Shown in pieces: positions 19,703 to 27,938 of a DNA stretch of 64,000 nucleotides (position 1 is its first letter; every line of letters begins with the position of its first letter). The stretch comes from CAIZGX01 sp964385405 (GTDB lineage: Bacteria; Bacteroidota; Bacteroidia; Flavobacteriales_D; Sanyastnellaceae). Made by a program: the position numbers and the translations under genes. A model generated the notes under the pieces. The model did no database searches and had not been told where the DNA came from. It was given only the letters and a program-made list of their open reading frames with translations. The stretch lies in NCBI GenBank assembly GCA_964385405.1, contig CAYLOT010000006.1, positions 45,991 to 109,990 on the forward strand. Direction: 5' to 3'.

Positions 19703-19867
19703 TTAAAGACTTTCAATGTACTCAAACGGAGAATACCCACAGAACTTCTTAAACATCGAATAAAAATTCGATTTGGTTTGAAATCCGCAACGTGTGGCTA
19801 AACCCATGAAAGAGTAGCGTTTCAGAGCACGAGCTTCCAATTGCAGGAGGAATAAATCTAACCTAGT
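19703..19867 (-). pseudogene. AraC-type regulator remnant (C-terminal helix-turn-helix only)
   Basis: A 54-codon open frame with no start codon except an internal ATG reads LEARALKRYSFMGLATRCGF then QTKSNFYSMFKKFCGYSPFE and YIESL. This is the second helix-turn-helix of an AraC/XylS regulator (A...CGF.S.SNF...FKK..G.SP.EY), with the final residues in place. The upstream stop at 19868-19870 and the lack of the first helix-turn-helix and sensor domain show it is a dead 3' fragment. Confidence 0.75.
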
Positions 19868-19971
19868 TTATTCAACCAACCTTTGTTTGGCAAATGCGGA
19901 GCGCATTACATCAAAAATTAAAGCAAGACACTTCGTTGAGATCTAAATAAATTGCTTCCAAGTATGTTAAA

Positions 19972-21156
19972 TTAAATCGCCTTCACCCCAGGCAACTCAA
20001 TGCCCTCGAGAGATTCCAACATGGCGCCGCCGCCTGTGCTGACGTATGAGACGTCGTTGGCTAAGCCGAACTGATTAATAGCGGCAACTGAATCGCCGCC
20101 GCCGACAAGCGTGAACGAACCGTTCTTGGTGGCTTCAACCAAGGCGTTCGCTACGGCAATTGTGCCAGCCGCAAAGGCCTCCATTTCAAACACACCCATG
20201 GGACCATTCCACAATACGGTTTTCGATTGAGCAATAATGGTTGCGAAATGCTCGCGCGATTTCATTCCAATGTCCAAGCCCATCCAACCATTCGGAATGT
20301 TCGCTATGCTACATTCCTTACTGTTCGCATCGGCCGCAAAGGCGTCTGCAATAATAGCATCGGTAGGTAAATACAAATTCACATTCTTGTTGCGCGCCAT
20401 CTCCATTAACTCCAACGCCAAGTCTAACTTGTCGTCTTCCACCAATGAACTGCCCACCTTTCCCTGCTGCGCTTTAATAAACGTAAACGCCATGCCTCCA
20501 CCAATAATGATGTTGTCTACAGCGTTCATTAAATTTTCCAAAATAGCAATCTTGCTGCTGACTTTACTTCCACCAATAATAGCGGTAATCGGAGAAGCAT
20601 TGCCGTTCAATACACGATCGATACTCTTCACTTCGTCTTCCATTAAATAACCGAAGTATTTATCGGTTGGAAAGAACTTCGCAATAACCGCAGTAGACGC
20701 GTGCGCGCGATGCGCTGTGCCGAATGCATCGTTCACATACACATCTCCCAACTCTGCCAACTGACCCGCGAAGAATTCATCTCCGCCTTCCTCTTCCTTA
20801 TAAAAACGTAGGTTTTCCAACAAGAGAATTTCTCCTGCCTTCATTTTTTCTACCGCATGCTTCGCTTCTTCACCCACACAGTTACCAACGAAAGCAACCG
20901 GCTTTCCCAACACATACGACACTTCTTGTTGAATGTGCTTCAACGAGAATTTATCTTCTGGACCTCCCTTCGGACGGCCCAAGTGCGACATCAGAATCAC
21001 CTTCGCTCCGTCTGAAGAAAGTTTCAGAATTGTTTTCGCTGCTGCGCGAATACGCGTGTTGTCTGTTACCTTGAATTGATCATTCAACGGAACATTGAAA
21101 TCTACGCGCACAAGCACCGCTTTGTTCGCGAAGGTGTGTCGGTCTATTTGATACAT
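19972..21156 (-). CDS. pgk: Phosphoglycerate kinase
   Basis: 394 residues. Signature VLVRVDFNVPLNDQF at the N-terminus, substrate-binding SHLGRPKGG and LLENLRFYKEEEGGD, ADP/hinge motifs NGPMGVFEMEAFAAGT and GGGDSVAAINQFG, close GGGAMLE. It transfers phosphate between 1,3-bisphosphoglycerate and ADP in glycolysis/gluconeogenesis. It lies 2 bp after efp on the same strand, probably the last gene of the DUF177-rpmF-fabH-efp-pgk run. Confidence 0.98.
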   Translation of the reverse strand: MYQIDRHTFANKAVLVRVDFNVPLNDQFKVTDNTRIRAAAKTILKLSSDGAKVILMSHLGRPKGGPEDKFSLKHIQQEVSYVLGKPVAFVGNCVGEEAKHAVEKMKAGEILLLENLRFYKEEEGGDEFFAGQLAELGDVYVNDAFGTAHRAHASTAVIAKFFPTDKYFGYLMEDEVKSIDRVLNGNASPITAIIGGSKVSSKIAILENLMNAVDNIIIGGGMAFTFIKAQQGKVGSSLVEDDKLDLALELMEMARNKNVNLYLPTDAIIADAFAADANSKECSIANIPNGWMGLDIGMKSREHFATIIAQSKTVLWNGPMGVFEMEAFAAGTIAVANALVEATKNGSFTLVGGGDSVAAINQFGLANDVSYVSTGGGAMLESLEGIELPGVKAI

Positions 21157-21158
21157 GA

Positions 21159-21725
21159 TTATTTCTTAACGCGATCGTGATAATGTCCAGTTGAAGTGTC
21201 AATGCGAATTCTGTCGCCCACTTCAATAAACAATGGAACACGTACTTCAACATTCACATCGATAGTTGCTGGTTTCATTGCATTGGTTGCAGTATCTCCG
21301 CGTAATCCCGGCTCTGTATAGGTCACTTCATATTCAACCAATGTTGGAAGGTCGCAAGACATTGGAGCTTCGTCTTCCGCGTTGAACATCACCATACACA
21401 CCATTCCTTCTTTCAAGAATTTCGGCGCGTTGATCATGGTTTCTGGTATAGTAATTTGCTCGAAATCTTCCGAGTTCATGAAGTTGTACTGATCGTCTTG
21501 GAACAAGAACTGATACTCGCGTGTTTCAATTCGAACCACATCCATCTTCACTCCAGAGTTGAAGGTGTGATCAACGATTTTTCCGTTATTCAAATTTTTA
21601 ATCTTCGTTCTTACGAAAGCCGGACCTTTTCCTGGTTTAACGTGTAAGAACTCAATGATCTTCCAGATATGCGAATCCATTCTGAAACACATTCCATTGT
21701 GAATGTCTGCGGTAGTTGCTGCCAT
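21159..21725 (-). CDS. efp: Translation elongation factor P
   Basis: 188 residues, the normal length, with three beta domains. The tip loop HVKPGKGPAFVRTKIKN carries the Lys (about 34) that rescues ribosomes stalled at polyproline. The C-terminal signature RIRIDTSTGHYHDRVKK is intact. Lies 20 bp after fabH, a common neighbour in Bacteroidota. Confidence 0.97.
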   Translation of the reverse strand: MAATTADIHNGMCFRMDSHIWKIIEFLHVKPGKGPAFVRTKIKNLNNGKIVDHTFNSGVKMDVVRIETREYQFLFQDDQYNFMNSEDFEQITIPETMINAPKFLKEGMVCMVMFNAEDEAPMSCDLPTLVEYEVTYTEPGLRGDTATNAMKPATIDVNVEVRVPLFIEVGDRIRIDTSTGHYHDRVKK

Positions 21726-21745
21726 GATTTTTTTTTATAAATTAT

Positions 21746-22726
21746 TTAGTATGCCCGTTTCACATAAATCGCTCCCCACGTGAATCCACCTCCAAATGCG
21801 GCAAGTACGAGGTTGTCTCCTTTTTTCAATTGAGACTCCCAATCGCACAAACACAAAGGAATGGTACCTGAGGTGGTGTTACCGTATTTGTGAATGTTTA
21901 TCATTACCTTCTCGCTGCCCACTCCCATGCGGCGTGCAGTGGCGTCTATAATTCTTAGGTTCGCTTGGTGAGGAACCAACCACGCTACGTCTTCCGACTT
22001 GAGGTTGTTCTTCTCCATGATTTCAGCAGAGACATCGGCCATACCCACAACCGCTGCTTTGAATACTGGTTGTCCGTCTTGAAACACGAAGTGCTCGCGG
22101 TTGGCCACGGTTTCAGCAGTTGGCGGATAAACAGATCCACCTGCCTTTTGATACAAGTAATGTCTTCCGTTTCCGTCGGTCTTCAAGATGCTATCCATGA
22201 TCCCGTTGTCTTCTTCGGTTGGCTCAAGAAGCACAGCTCCTGCGCCGTCACCGAAAAGAACACACGTGGTGCGGTCGGTGTAATCGACAATGCTCGACAT
22301 CTTGTCAGCACCTACCACAACTACCTTTTTACATTTTCCGGTTTCAATGAATTGAGAACCGGTTGCTACCGCGAAAAGAAATCCTGAACACGCAGCACCA
22401 AGGTCATATCCCCACGCGTTTTTCGCTCCAATTTTATCGCAAACAATGTTCGCTGTTGCCGGAAACAAATGGTCCGGCGTAACTGTCGCACAAATCAAAA
22501 GATCAATTTCCATCGGTGATATTCCACGCTTTTCACAGAGCGTTTTCACAGCCTCTGCTGCCATGTCACTCGTTCCTAATCCAACACCCTTCAAGATTCT
22601 TCTTTCAGAAATACCGGTACGAGAGCGAATCCACTCATCGTTGGTATCTACCATTTTCTCTAAATCGGCGTTTGACAATACGTCTGGGGGAAGGTAACCG
22701 CCTATTGCGGTAATGGCTGCTCTCAT
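21746..22726 (-). CDS. fabH: Beta-ketoacyl-ACP synthase III
   Basis: 326 residues. Catalytic triad in place: Cys in DLGAACSGFLFAV (about 115), His in WLVPHQANLRI, Asn in KYGNTTSGTIPL. It condenses acetyl-CoA with malonyl-ACP to begin fatty-acid synthesis, which fits accB-accC close by on the opposite strand. plsX, often between rpmF and fabH, is absent; a palindrome array fills that space. Confidence 0.97.
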   Translation of the reverse strand: MRAAITAIGGYLPPDVLSNADLEKMVDTNDEWIRSRTGISERRILKGVGLGTSDMAAEAVKTLCEKRGISPMEIDLLICATVTPDHLFPATANIVCDKIGAKNAWGYDLGAACSGFLFAVATGSQFIETGKCKKVVVVGADKMSSIVDYTDRTTCVLFGDGAGAVLLEPTEEDNGIMDSILKTDGNGRHYLYQKAGGSVYPPTAETVANREHFVFQDGQPVFKAAVVGMADVSAEIMEKNNLKSEDVAWLVPHQANLRIIDATARRMGVGSEKVMINIHKYGNTTSGTIPLCLCDWESQLKKGDNLVLAAFGGGFTWGAIYVKRAY

Positions 22727-22771
22727 GTGGTTGTGAATTGAAGGTGCGAAGATAGGTAATTCTCCGAAAGA

Positions 22772-22938
22772 TGTTTCACAAGATGCTTCGCAAGATTTCT
22801 TCGAAAAGAAATTAGAAAAAACACAAAAACCTCCGTGTAGAAATACCTTTTAAAAAGACAATCTACCGAAGGTTCTACGAAGTATTACCGAAGGTTCTAC
22901 GGAACGTTCTACGAAGTTCTACGTTCGCAATCGAACGT
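22772..22938. repeat. Palindrome array A (linker AGA/TCT)
   Basis: Left half: three perfect palindromes with TTC loops, TGT-TTC-ACA (22772-22780), TGC-TTC-GCA (22784-22792) and TTTC-TTC-GAAA (22796-22806), joined by exactly AGA. About 55 bp later the right half has units with GAA loops, ACC-GAA-GGT (22865), AC-GAA-GT (22877), ACC-GAA-GGT (22887), ACG-GAA-CGT (22899), AC-GAA-GT (22911), and a 7-bp stem ACGTTCG/CGAACGT with a 4-nt loop (22921-22938). The linker is TCT in four of five places. It lies inside an operon, between rpmF and fabH, and its last arm touches the rpmF stop codon. Confidence 0.8.
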
Positions 22939-23123
22939 TAGGCTTCTTTTTCAGCGAGAACTTTTCCTTTGTAGTACAACTTTCCTTCGTACCAGTGTGC
23001 GTGGTGGAAAAGGTGCGGTTGACCGGTAGTTGGACAAGTTGAAACGTTAGCAGCTTCTAACTTGTAGTGTGTTCTGCGCTTCGCTTGGCGCGTTTGGGAA
23101 ATCCTGTGTTTGGGATGTGCCAT
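22938..23123 (-). CDS. rpmF: 50S ribosomal protein L32
   Basis: 61 residues beginning MAHPKHRISQTRQAKRRTHY, the L32 pattern, followed by CPTTGQPHLFHHAHWYEGKLYYKG. The usual paired cysteines of zinc-binding L32 are reduced here to one (CPTTG), as in many Bacteroidota forms. It lies 18 bp after DUF177 in the common DUF177-rpmF pair. Confidence 0.96.
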   Translation of the reverse strand: MAHPKHRISQTRQAKRRTHYKLEAANVSTCPTTGQPHLFHHAHWYEGKLYYKGKVLAEKEA

Positions 23124-23141
23124 GGTTTCTTATTTAAAAAG

Positions 23142-23672
23142 TTATTCTTCCTCGTCGGAAGGATCAAATTCATCTAATTCTAAATCTTTCAGTCCTTTCC
23201 AAATGCTGTCTGCGTTGTCTTCCACTCGGTATGTATTTAATGCCTGAAGAACAACCGGATTACAGTCGGCTTCGTTGCTGTGCACTCTTCTTTGCGGAAG
23301 AGCAAGCAGCGCCATTTCATAAATACGTCGCTTAATATCTAACTGGTGTTCATTCGGTCCGAGGGTCCAAACATCGTCTTCATCGGTGTTTGTTTCCTCT
23401 CCAAATTTTACCAAAAGGTGGTCAACGTTTTCAACGTGAATCCAAGTGTCTTCAGCACATCTGTCGCAAGGCAGTAAGACATCGCCTTCAACTTGCAAGT
23501 CAAGGACGAGCATGTTTTGTTTCTTGTCTAAGGTGCCTGTGACATTCAGTTTCGAATCTTGAATCTCACTTTCAGGAAAGTCTGCAAAGAACGTTTTGTC
23601 CAGTTGGAACTCTAGCTCATGCATTCCCAATTTCCAACCTGAAAAGTTCAGGGTATAAAGTGAATCTTGCAT
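23142..23672 (-). CDS. DUF177/YceD-family protein
   Basis: 176 residues from MQDSLYTLNFSGWKLG. It shows the YceD pattern: a beta-rich first half (LDLQVEGDVLLPCDRCAED, with the CxxC) and an acidic C-terminus (DEFDPSDEEE). YceD proteins take part in 23S rRNA/large-subunit maturation and nearly always precede rpmF. A longer frame would begin at 23735, but it would run through the promoter (TATATTTG at 23695-23702), so the internal ATG is chosen. Confidence 0.9.
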   Translation of the reverse strand: MQDSLYTLNFSGWKLGMHELEFQLDKTFFADFPESEIQDSKLNVTGTLDKKQNMLVLDLQVEGDVLLPCDRCAEDTWIHVENVDHLLVKFGEETNTDEDDVWTLGPNEHQLDIKRRIYEMALLALPQRRVHSNEADCNPVVLQALNTYRVEDNADSIWKGLKDLELDEFDPSDEEE

Positions 23673-23694
23673 AGATAGAATTTCAAAAGGACGG

Positions 23695-23724
23695 CAAATA
23701 TACATCGGTTTTTGGGAAAAACAA
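23695..23724 (-). promoter_or_regulatory. DUF177-rpmF operon promoter
   Basis: Minus strand TTG (23722-23724), exactly 19 bp, then TATATTTG (23695-23702), 22 nt before the ATG. The sequence TATATTTGCCGTCC is identical at the rpmH promoter. Confidence 0.85.
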
Positions 23725-23758
23725 TCTTTTTGCACACTTTACACACTTTATGTGATGA

Positions 23759-23915
23759 CGGCGAAGCCGATGACCTTCTCCAAGGGATGACGCAACACAG
23801 TTGCGATGACGGCGAAGCCGATGACCGCATAGCGGATATCACGAAGTGTCATCGCGCAGCGTCATCCGGAACGGTCATCAACGAAGTTGTCATCCGGAAC
23901 GGTCATCACGAAGTG
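23759..23915. repeat. Palindrome array B (linker ATGA/TCAT)
   Basis: Eleven palindromes that begin with C and end with G. Left half, linker ATGA: CGGC-GAA-GCCG (23759), CCTT-CTCC-AAGG (23774), CGCAAC-ACA-GTTGCG (23791), CGGC-GAA-GCCG (23810), CCGC-ATA-GCGG (23825). Then the hybrid linker ATAT (23836-23839). Right half, linker TCAT: CAC-GAA-GTG (23840), CGC-GCA-GCG (23853), CCG-GAA-CGG (23866), CAAC-GAA-GTTG (23879), CCG-GAA-CGG (23894), CAC-GAA-GTG (23907). Unit spacing is 13 or 15 bp according to stem length. It lies in the divergent space between the DUF177 and accB promoters. Confidence 0.85.
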
Positions 23916-23963
23916 TCCTCCCAACGAGTCATCAAAAAAACTCGTTTTTTTGTCGAATTCACC

Positions 23964-23971
23964 TATATTTG
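23964..23971 (+). promoter_or_regulatory. accB-accC -7 element
   Basis: TATATTTG, an exact TAnnTTTG match, followed by GCCCTC much as at rpmH. It gives a leader of about 25 nt before the accB ATG at 24003. No well-spaced TTG is seen upstream. Confidence 0.6.
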
Positions 23972-24002
23972 CCCTCAATTCTAACGAAAAATTCAAAAAA
24001 AG

Positions 24003-24476
24003 ATGAATATTACTCAAATTCAAGATTTAATTAAGTTCGTTGCGAAAAGTGGCGTAAGTGAGGTGGAAATCGAGCAAAAAGATTTCAAAATCACCATTAA
24101 AACTCCGGGGAAAGGGAAGCAAGAATTTGTGCAAGTTACTGCTACGCCTGTTATGGCTGCGCCAGCGCCTGTTGCAATGCCTGCGGCAGCTCCGGCTCCA
24201 GCACCTGCTCCGGCAGCTCCGGCAACGCCTTCAAATCTTATTGAGATAAAAAGCCCAATGATCGGAACATTCTATCGTTCTGCTTCTCCAGACAAACCTG
24301 CTTTCGTTGAGGTTGGAGACACCATTAAGGCTGGAGATAAAGTATGTATCGTTGAAGCAATGAAGTTGTTCAATGAAATTGAATCTGAAGTTTCTGGAAA
24401 AATCGTAAAAATATTGGTGAACGACAGTTCACCGATTGAATTCGATCAACCGTTGTTCTTGGTTGAACCAGCATAA
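24003..24476 (+). CDS. accB: Biotin carboxyl carrier protein of acetyl-CoA carboxylase
   Basis: 157 residues. N-terminal helix (LIKFVAKSGVSEVEIEQKDF), a flexible Pro/Ala linker (about 48-80), then the biotinyl domain IKSPMIGTFYRSASPDKPAF with EAMKLFNEIE; the Lys of EAMKLF carries biotin. It shuttles the carboxyl group in malonyl-CoA synthesis. accC follows after 22 bp. Confidence 0.97.
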   Translation: MNITQIQDLIKFVAKSGVSEVEIEQKDFKITIKTPGKGKQEFVQVTATPVMAAPAPVAMPAAAPAPAPAPAAPATPSNLIEIKSPMIGTFYRSASPDKPAFVEVGDTIKAGDKVCIVEAMKLFNEIESEVSGKIVKILVNDSSPIEFDQPLFLVEPA

Positions 24477-24498
24477 TTTCCACTTAAACACTACTTAC

Positions 24499-25833
24499 AT
24501 GTTTAATAAAATATTGATTGCCAACCGTGGCGAAATTGCGCTACGCGTCATTCGCACATGCAAAGAAATGGGTATTAAAACGGTTGCTGTTTATTCAACA
24601 GCTGATCGCGATAGCCTTCATGTGCGTTTTGCTGACGAGGCCGTTTGTATTGGACCTCCTTCAAGCAAAGATTCTTACTTGAAGATTCCAAACATCATTG
24701 CTGCTGCAGAAATTACCAATGCAGATGCTATTCATCCAGGTTATGGATTCCTATCAGAAAACGCTACTTTTTCAAAAGTTTGCAAAGAAAACGGAATTAA
24801 ATTCATTGGTGCTTCTCCGGAAATGATCGACGCTATGGGCGATAAATCTTCGGCAAAGCAAACCATGAAAAATGCCGGGGTTCCTACCATTCCCGGTAGC
24901 GATGGCCTTCTTGAAAGCCTTGAACACGCCAAAACACTTGCAAAAGAAATTGTTTATCCAGTTATCCTGAAAGCTACTGCTGGCGGTGGTGGTAAAGGTA
25001 TGCGCGTAGTGAATGGTGAAGATGAGATGGAAAGCGCCTGGGAAATGGTGAAGCGTGAGGCTGGAGCTGCCTTCGGAAACGATGGAATTTACATGGAGAA
25101 ATTCGTAGTAGAACCTCGTCACATCGAAATTCAAATTGCAGGTGACCAATACGGAAAAGCCTGTCACCTTTCCGAGCGTGATTGTTCCATTCAGCGTCGT
25201 CACCAAAAATTGGTTGAAGAAACTCCTTCACCATATATGACTCCAGAATTGCGTGAGCGCATGGGTGAGGCTGCTATTAAAGCCGCCCTTGCAGTAAATT
25301 ACGAAGGTGTGGGTACGGTAGAGTTCTTGGTTGACAAAGACCGCAATTTCTATTTCATGGAAATGAACACGCGTATTCAAGTAGAGCACACCATTACCGA
25401 AGAAGTTGTTGATTACGACTTGGTAAAAGAGCAAATAAAATTGGCTGCTGGTGAGCCTATTTCAGGAAGAAATTACTACCCAACCATGCATGCCATTCAG
25501 TGTCGCATTAACGCTGAAGACCCATTCAAGAACTTCATTCCTTCTCCGGGTAGAATAACTGACTACCATTGTCCGGGCGGACACGGTGTACGCATTGACG
25601 CTCACGCTTATGCGGGCTACGTTATTCCTCCGTTCTATGATTCAATGATTTCGAAATTAATCACTGTTGCTCAAACCCGCGAGGAAGCTATTGATAAGAT
25701 GCAACGCGCGTTGGACGAGTATATCATTGAAGGGGTAAAAACAACGATTCCTTTCCACCAAAAACTCATGAAAGACGAGAAGTTCCGTTCTGGGAATTTC
25801 ACAACGAAGTTTTTGGAAGATTGGACTATGTAA
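24499..25833 (+). CDS. accC: Biotin carboxylase of acetyl-CoA carboxylase
   Basis: 444 residues from MFNKILIANRGEIALRVIRT. ATP-grasp enzyme with the glycine-rich loop KATAGGGGKGMRVV, metal-binding EMNTRIQVEHTITE, and HPGYGFLSENATF. It carboxylates biotin on AccB using ATP and bicarbonate. A longer frame starting inside the end of accB is not used because this start gives the full conserved N-terminus. No terminator follows, but palindrome array C begins 2 bp after the stop. Confidence 0.97.
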   Translation: MFNKILIANRGEIALRVIRTCKEMGIKTVAVYSTADRDSLHVRFADEAVCIGPPSSKDSYLKIPNIIAAAEITNADAIHPGYGFLSENATFSKVCKENGIKFIGASPEMIDAMGDKSSAKQTMKNAGVPTIPGSDGLLESLEHAKTLAKEIVYPVILKATAGGGGKGMRVVNGEDEMESAWEMVKREAGAAFGNDGIYMEKFVVEPRHIEIQIAGDQYGKACHLSERDCSIQRRHQKLVEETPSPYMTPELRERMGEAAIKAALAVNYEGVGTVEFLVDKDRNFYFMEMNTRIQVEHTITEEVVDYDLVKEQIKLAAGEPISGRNYYPTMHAIQCRINAEDPFKNFIPSPGRITDYHCPGGHGVRIDAHAYAGYVIPPFYDSMISKLITVAQTREEAIDKMQRALDEYIIEGVKTTIPFHQKLMKDEKFRSGNFTTKFLEDWTM

Positions 25834-25834
25834 A

Positions 25835-26034
25835 ATCAGACGAAGTCTGATCAATTGCGGAGCAATCAATCACCTTCGGTGATCAATCCTTCGGATCAAT
25901 CAGTCTTCGACTGATCAATCACTTCGTGATTTTTCCGTTAGTATTAATCCGAAGGATTTATCACGCAGTGATTGATTACGTAGTAATTGATCCGAAGGAT
26001 TGATCACCGAAGTGATTGATTCTGCTTCGCAGAA
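25835..26034. repeat. Palindrome array C (linker CA/TG)
   Basis: Twelve palindromes that mostly begin with A and end with T. Left half, linker CA: stems ATCAGAC (25835), ATTGC (25854), ATCACC (25869), ATCC (25886), ATCAGTC (25899), ATCAC (25918), loops GAA, GGA, TTC, TTC, TTC, TTC. A 15-bp break follows. Right half, linker TG: stems AATCC (25946), ATCAC (25960), ATTAC (25975), ATCC (25990), ATCAC with 4-nt loop (26003), TTCTGC (26020), loops GAA, GCA, GTA, GAA, CGAA, TTC. The linker before 25960 is one base short. It fills the space between the convergent accC and lepA genes from 2 bp after one stop to 3 bp before the other. Confidence 0.85.
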
Positions 26035-26036
26035 GT

Positions 26037-27827
26037 TTAGCTATTCAACTTCAGCACCGCCAAAAACGCTGCTTGCGGGACTTCTACAGATCCGACTTGA
26101 CGCATACGTTTCTTACCTTCTTTTTGCTTTTCGAGAAGCTTACGTTTACGAGAAATGTCACCACCATAACATTTGGCGGTTACGTCTTTACGTAAGGCGT
26201 TAATGGTTTCACGCGCAATAATTTTCGCACCAATAGCCGCTTGAAGCGCAATTAAGAATTGTTGTCTTGGGATAAGCTCACGCAATTTCAAACAAATTTT
26301 CTTACCAAGTTCGTACGCGTGATCTTTATGAATAAGTGCACTCAATGCGTCTACTTGATCTCCGTTTAAGAGTATGTCTAGCTTCACCAACTGGCTCTGT
26401 TGGTAGCCAATTCTGAAATAATCGAACGAGGCGTATCCTTTCGAAATGGTTTTCAATCGGTCATAGAAATCGAATACGATCTCAGCTAGAGGCATCTCAA
26501 AAGTTAGCTCAATTCGATCGGTCGTTAAATACAATTGATTGGTGAGCATTCCGCGTTTCTCGATACACAAAGTCATGATTGCACCAATGAATTCGGTCTT
26601 GGTTATGATTTGCGCTTTAATAAAAGGCTCTTCCACGTAATCGATATAATTCTGCTCTGGAAGTTCTGAAGGATTATTAATCTCGAGCTTCTCTCCTTTA
26701 GTGGTGTAGCAGAAATAGCTTACGTTGGGAACGGTTGTAATAACGGTCATGTTGAACTCGCGTTCCAAGCGTTCTTGAATAATTTCCATGTGCAACATTC
26801 CCAAGAATCCGCAACGGAAGCCGAATCCTAATGCCGCTGAACTTTCGGGTTCGAAAACCAACGAAGCATCGTTCAGTTGCAATTTCTCCATACTTGCACG
26901 AAGCTCTTCGTACTCGTCGGTATCTACCGGATAAATACCTGCGAATACCATGGGCTTAACGTCTTCAAAACCTTGCAAAGCTTCGGTGCATGGTTTAGCA
27001 CAAGTTGTTATGGTATCACCGACTTTTACTTCAGTGGCTGTTTTAATTCCCGAAATAATATAACCCACATCTCCCGCAGCAACGAAATCGCGCGGCTTAA
27101 GATCCATTCCCAAAACTCCCACCTCATCGGCATAATATTCTTTACCCGTGCTCATGAATTTCACCTTATCGCCTTTGCGAATGGTTCCATTGATGATTCG
27201 GTAATAAGCAATGATTCCGCGGAAAGAGTTGAAAACAGAATCGAAAACCATTGCTTGCAGCGGTGCATCGGCATCGCCCGTTGGAGCAGGTATGCGGTCG
27301 CAAATAGCATCGAGAATAGCCGGAACTCCTTCTCCAGTCTTGCCACTGGCCGACAAAATTTCGTCGCGCTCACAACCGATGAGATCAACAATTTGATCTT
27401 TCACGACTTCTGGATCTGCGTTCGGCAAATCAATTTTATTCAAGATTGGAATAATGGTTAAGTCGTTTTCCAATGCCAGATAAAGGTTCGAAATGGTTTG
27501 TGCTTGAATTCCTTGTGTAGCATCAACGATAAGTATGGCACCTTCGCAAGAGGCAATGGAGCGAGAAACTTCGTAAGAAAAATCAACGTGCCCAGGAGTG
27601 TCAATCAAGTTTAAAACAAACTCTTGATTGTTGTATTTGTGCAACATTTGAATGGCATGCGCCTTAATGGTAATGCCCTTTTCACGCTCGAGATCCATAT
27701 CGTCGAGTGCCTGAGCCACCATTTTACGTTCTTCAATGGTTTTAGTTATTTGCAACATTCTGTCTGCAAGGGTAGATTTCCCGTGATCGATGTGCGCAAT
27801 GATGCAAAAATTTCTAATGTTCTTCAT
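26037..27827 (-). CDS. lepA: Elongation factor 4 (back-translocating GTPase)
   Basis: 596 residues, normal for LepA. G1 motif AHIDHGKSTLADRM, G3 DTPGHVDFSYEV, G4 NKIDLPNA, and the LepA-specific C-terminal domain ending MRQVGSVEVPQAAFLAVLKL. It binds ribosomes and acts on stalled or pre-translocation complexes. A TACCTTTG box (27845-27852) lies 17 nt before the ATG. Its 3' end abuts palindrome array C. Confidence 0.97.
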   Translation of the reverse strand: MKNIRNFCIIAHIDHGKSTLADRMLQITKTIEERKMVAQALDDMDLEREKGITIKAHAIQMLHKYNNQEFVLNLIDTPGHVDFSYEVSRSIASCEGAILIVDATQGIQAQTISNLYLALENDLTIIPILNKIDLPNADPEVVKDQIVDLIGCERDEILSASGKTGEGVPAILDAICDRIPAPTGDADAPLQAMVFDSVFNSFRGIIAYYRIINGTIRKGDKVKFMSTGKEYYADEVGVLGMDLKPRDFVAAGDVGYIISGIKTATEVKVGDTITTCAKPCTEALQGFEDVKPMVFAGIYPVDTDEYEELRASMEKLQLNDASLVFEPESSAALGFGFRCGFLGMLHMEIIQERLEREFNMTVITTVPNVSYFCYTTKGEKLEINNPSELPEQNYIDYVEEPFIKAQIITKTEFIGAIMTLCIEKRGMLTNQLYLTTDRIELTFEMPLAEIVFDFYDRLKTISKGYASFDYFRIGYQQSQLVKLDILLNGDQVDALSALIHKDHAYELGKKICLKLRELIPRQQFLIALQAAIGAKIIARETINALRKDVTAKCYGGDISRKRKLLEKQKEGKKRMRQVGSVEVPQAAFLAVLKLNS

Positions 27828-27844
27828 GTTCTTACTAAGACGTA

Positions 27845-27876
27845 CAAAGGTACACCGAAAGCTAGGAACAAAACAA
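27845..27876 (-). promoter_or_regulatory. lepA promoter
   Basis: Minus strand TACCTTTG (27845-27852) with TTG 21 bp upstream (27874-27876); a second TTG at 27869-27871 gives a 16-bp spacer. 17 nt before the lepA ATG. Confidence 0.6.
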
Positions 27877-27938
27877 TGAAAAGAAATTCATTAAAAACAA
27901 AAATTGTTCTAGCCCGCATTCGTTTATTTTTGTTCACC

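Noticed and set aside
23712..23984. Open frames running through palindrome array B
   Set aside because: They consist of translated repeat units, have no family resemblance and cover both divergent promoters.
25835..26034. Array C as a simple bidirectional terminator
   Set aside because: Stems are very short and lack T tracts, and the other arrays lie in operon or promoter positions.
27624..27938. Longer N-terminus for the M43 protease reaching into lepA
   Set aside because: It would overlap lepA's start and promoter, and the ATG at 27939 gives a clean signal peptide with a -7 box 6 nt upstream.
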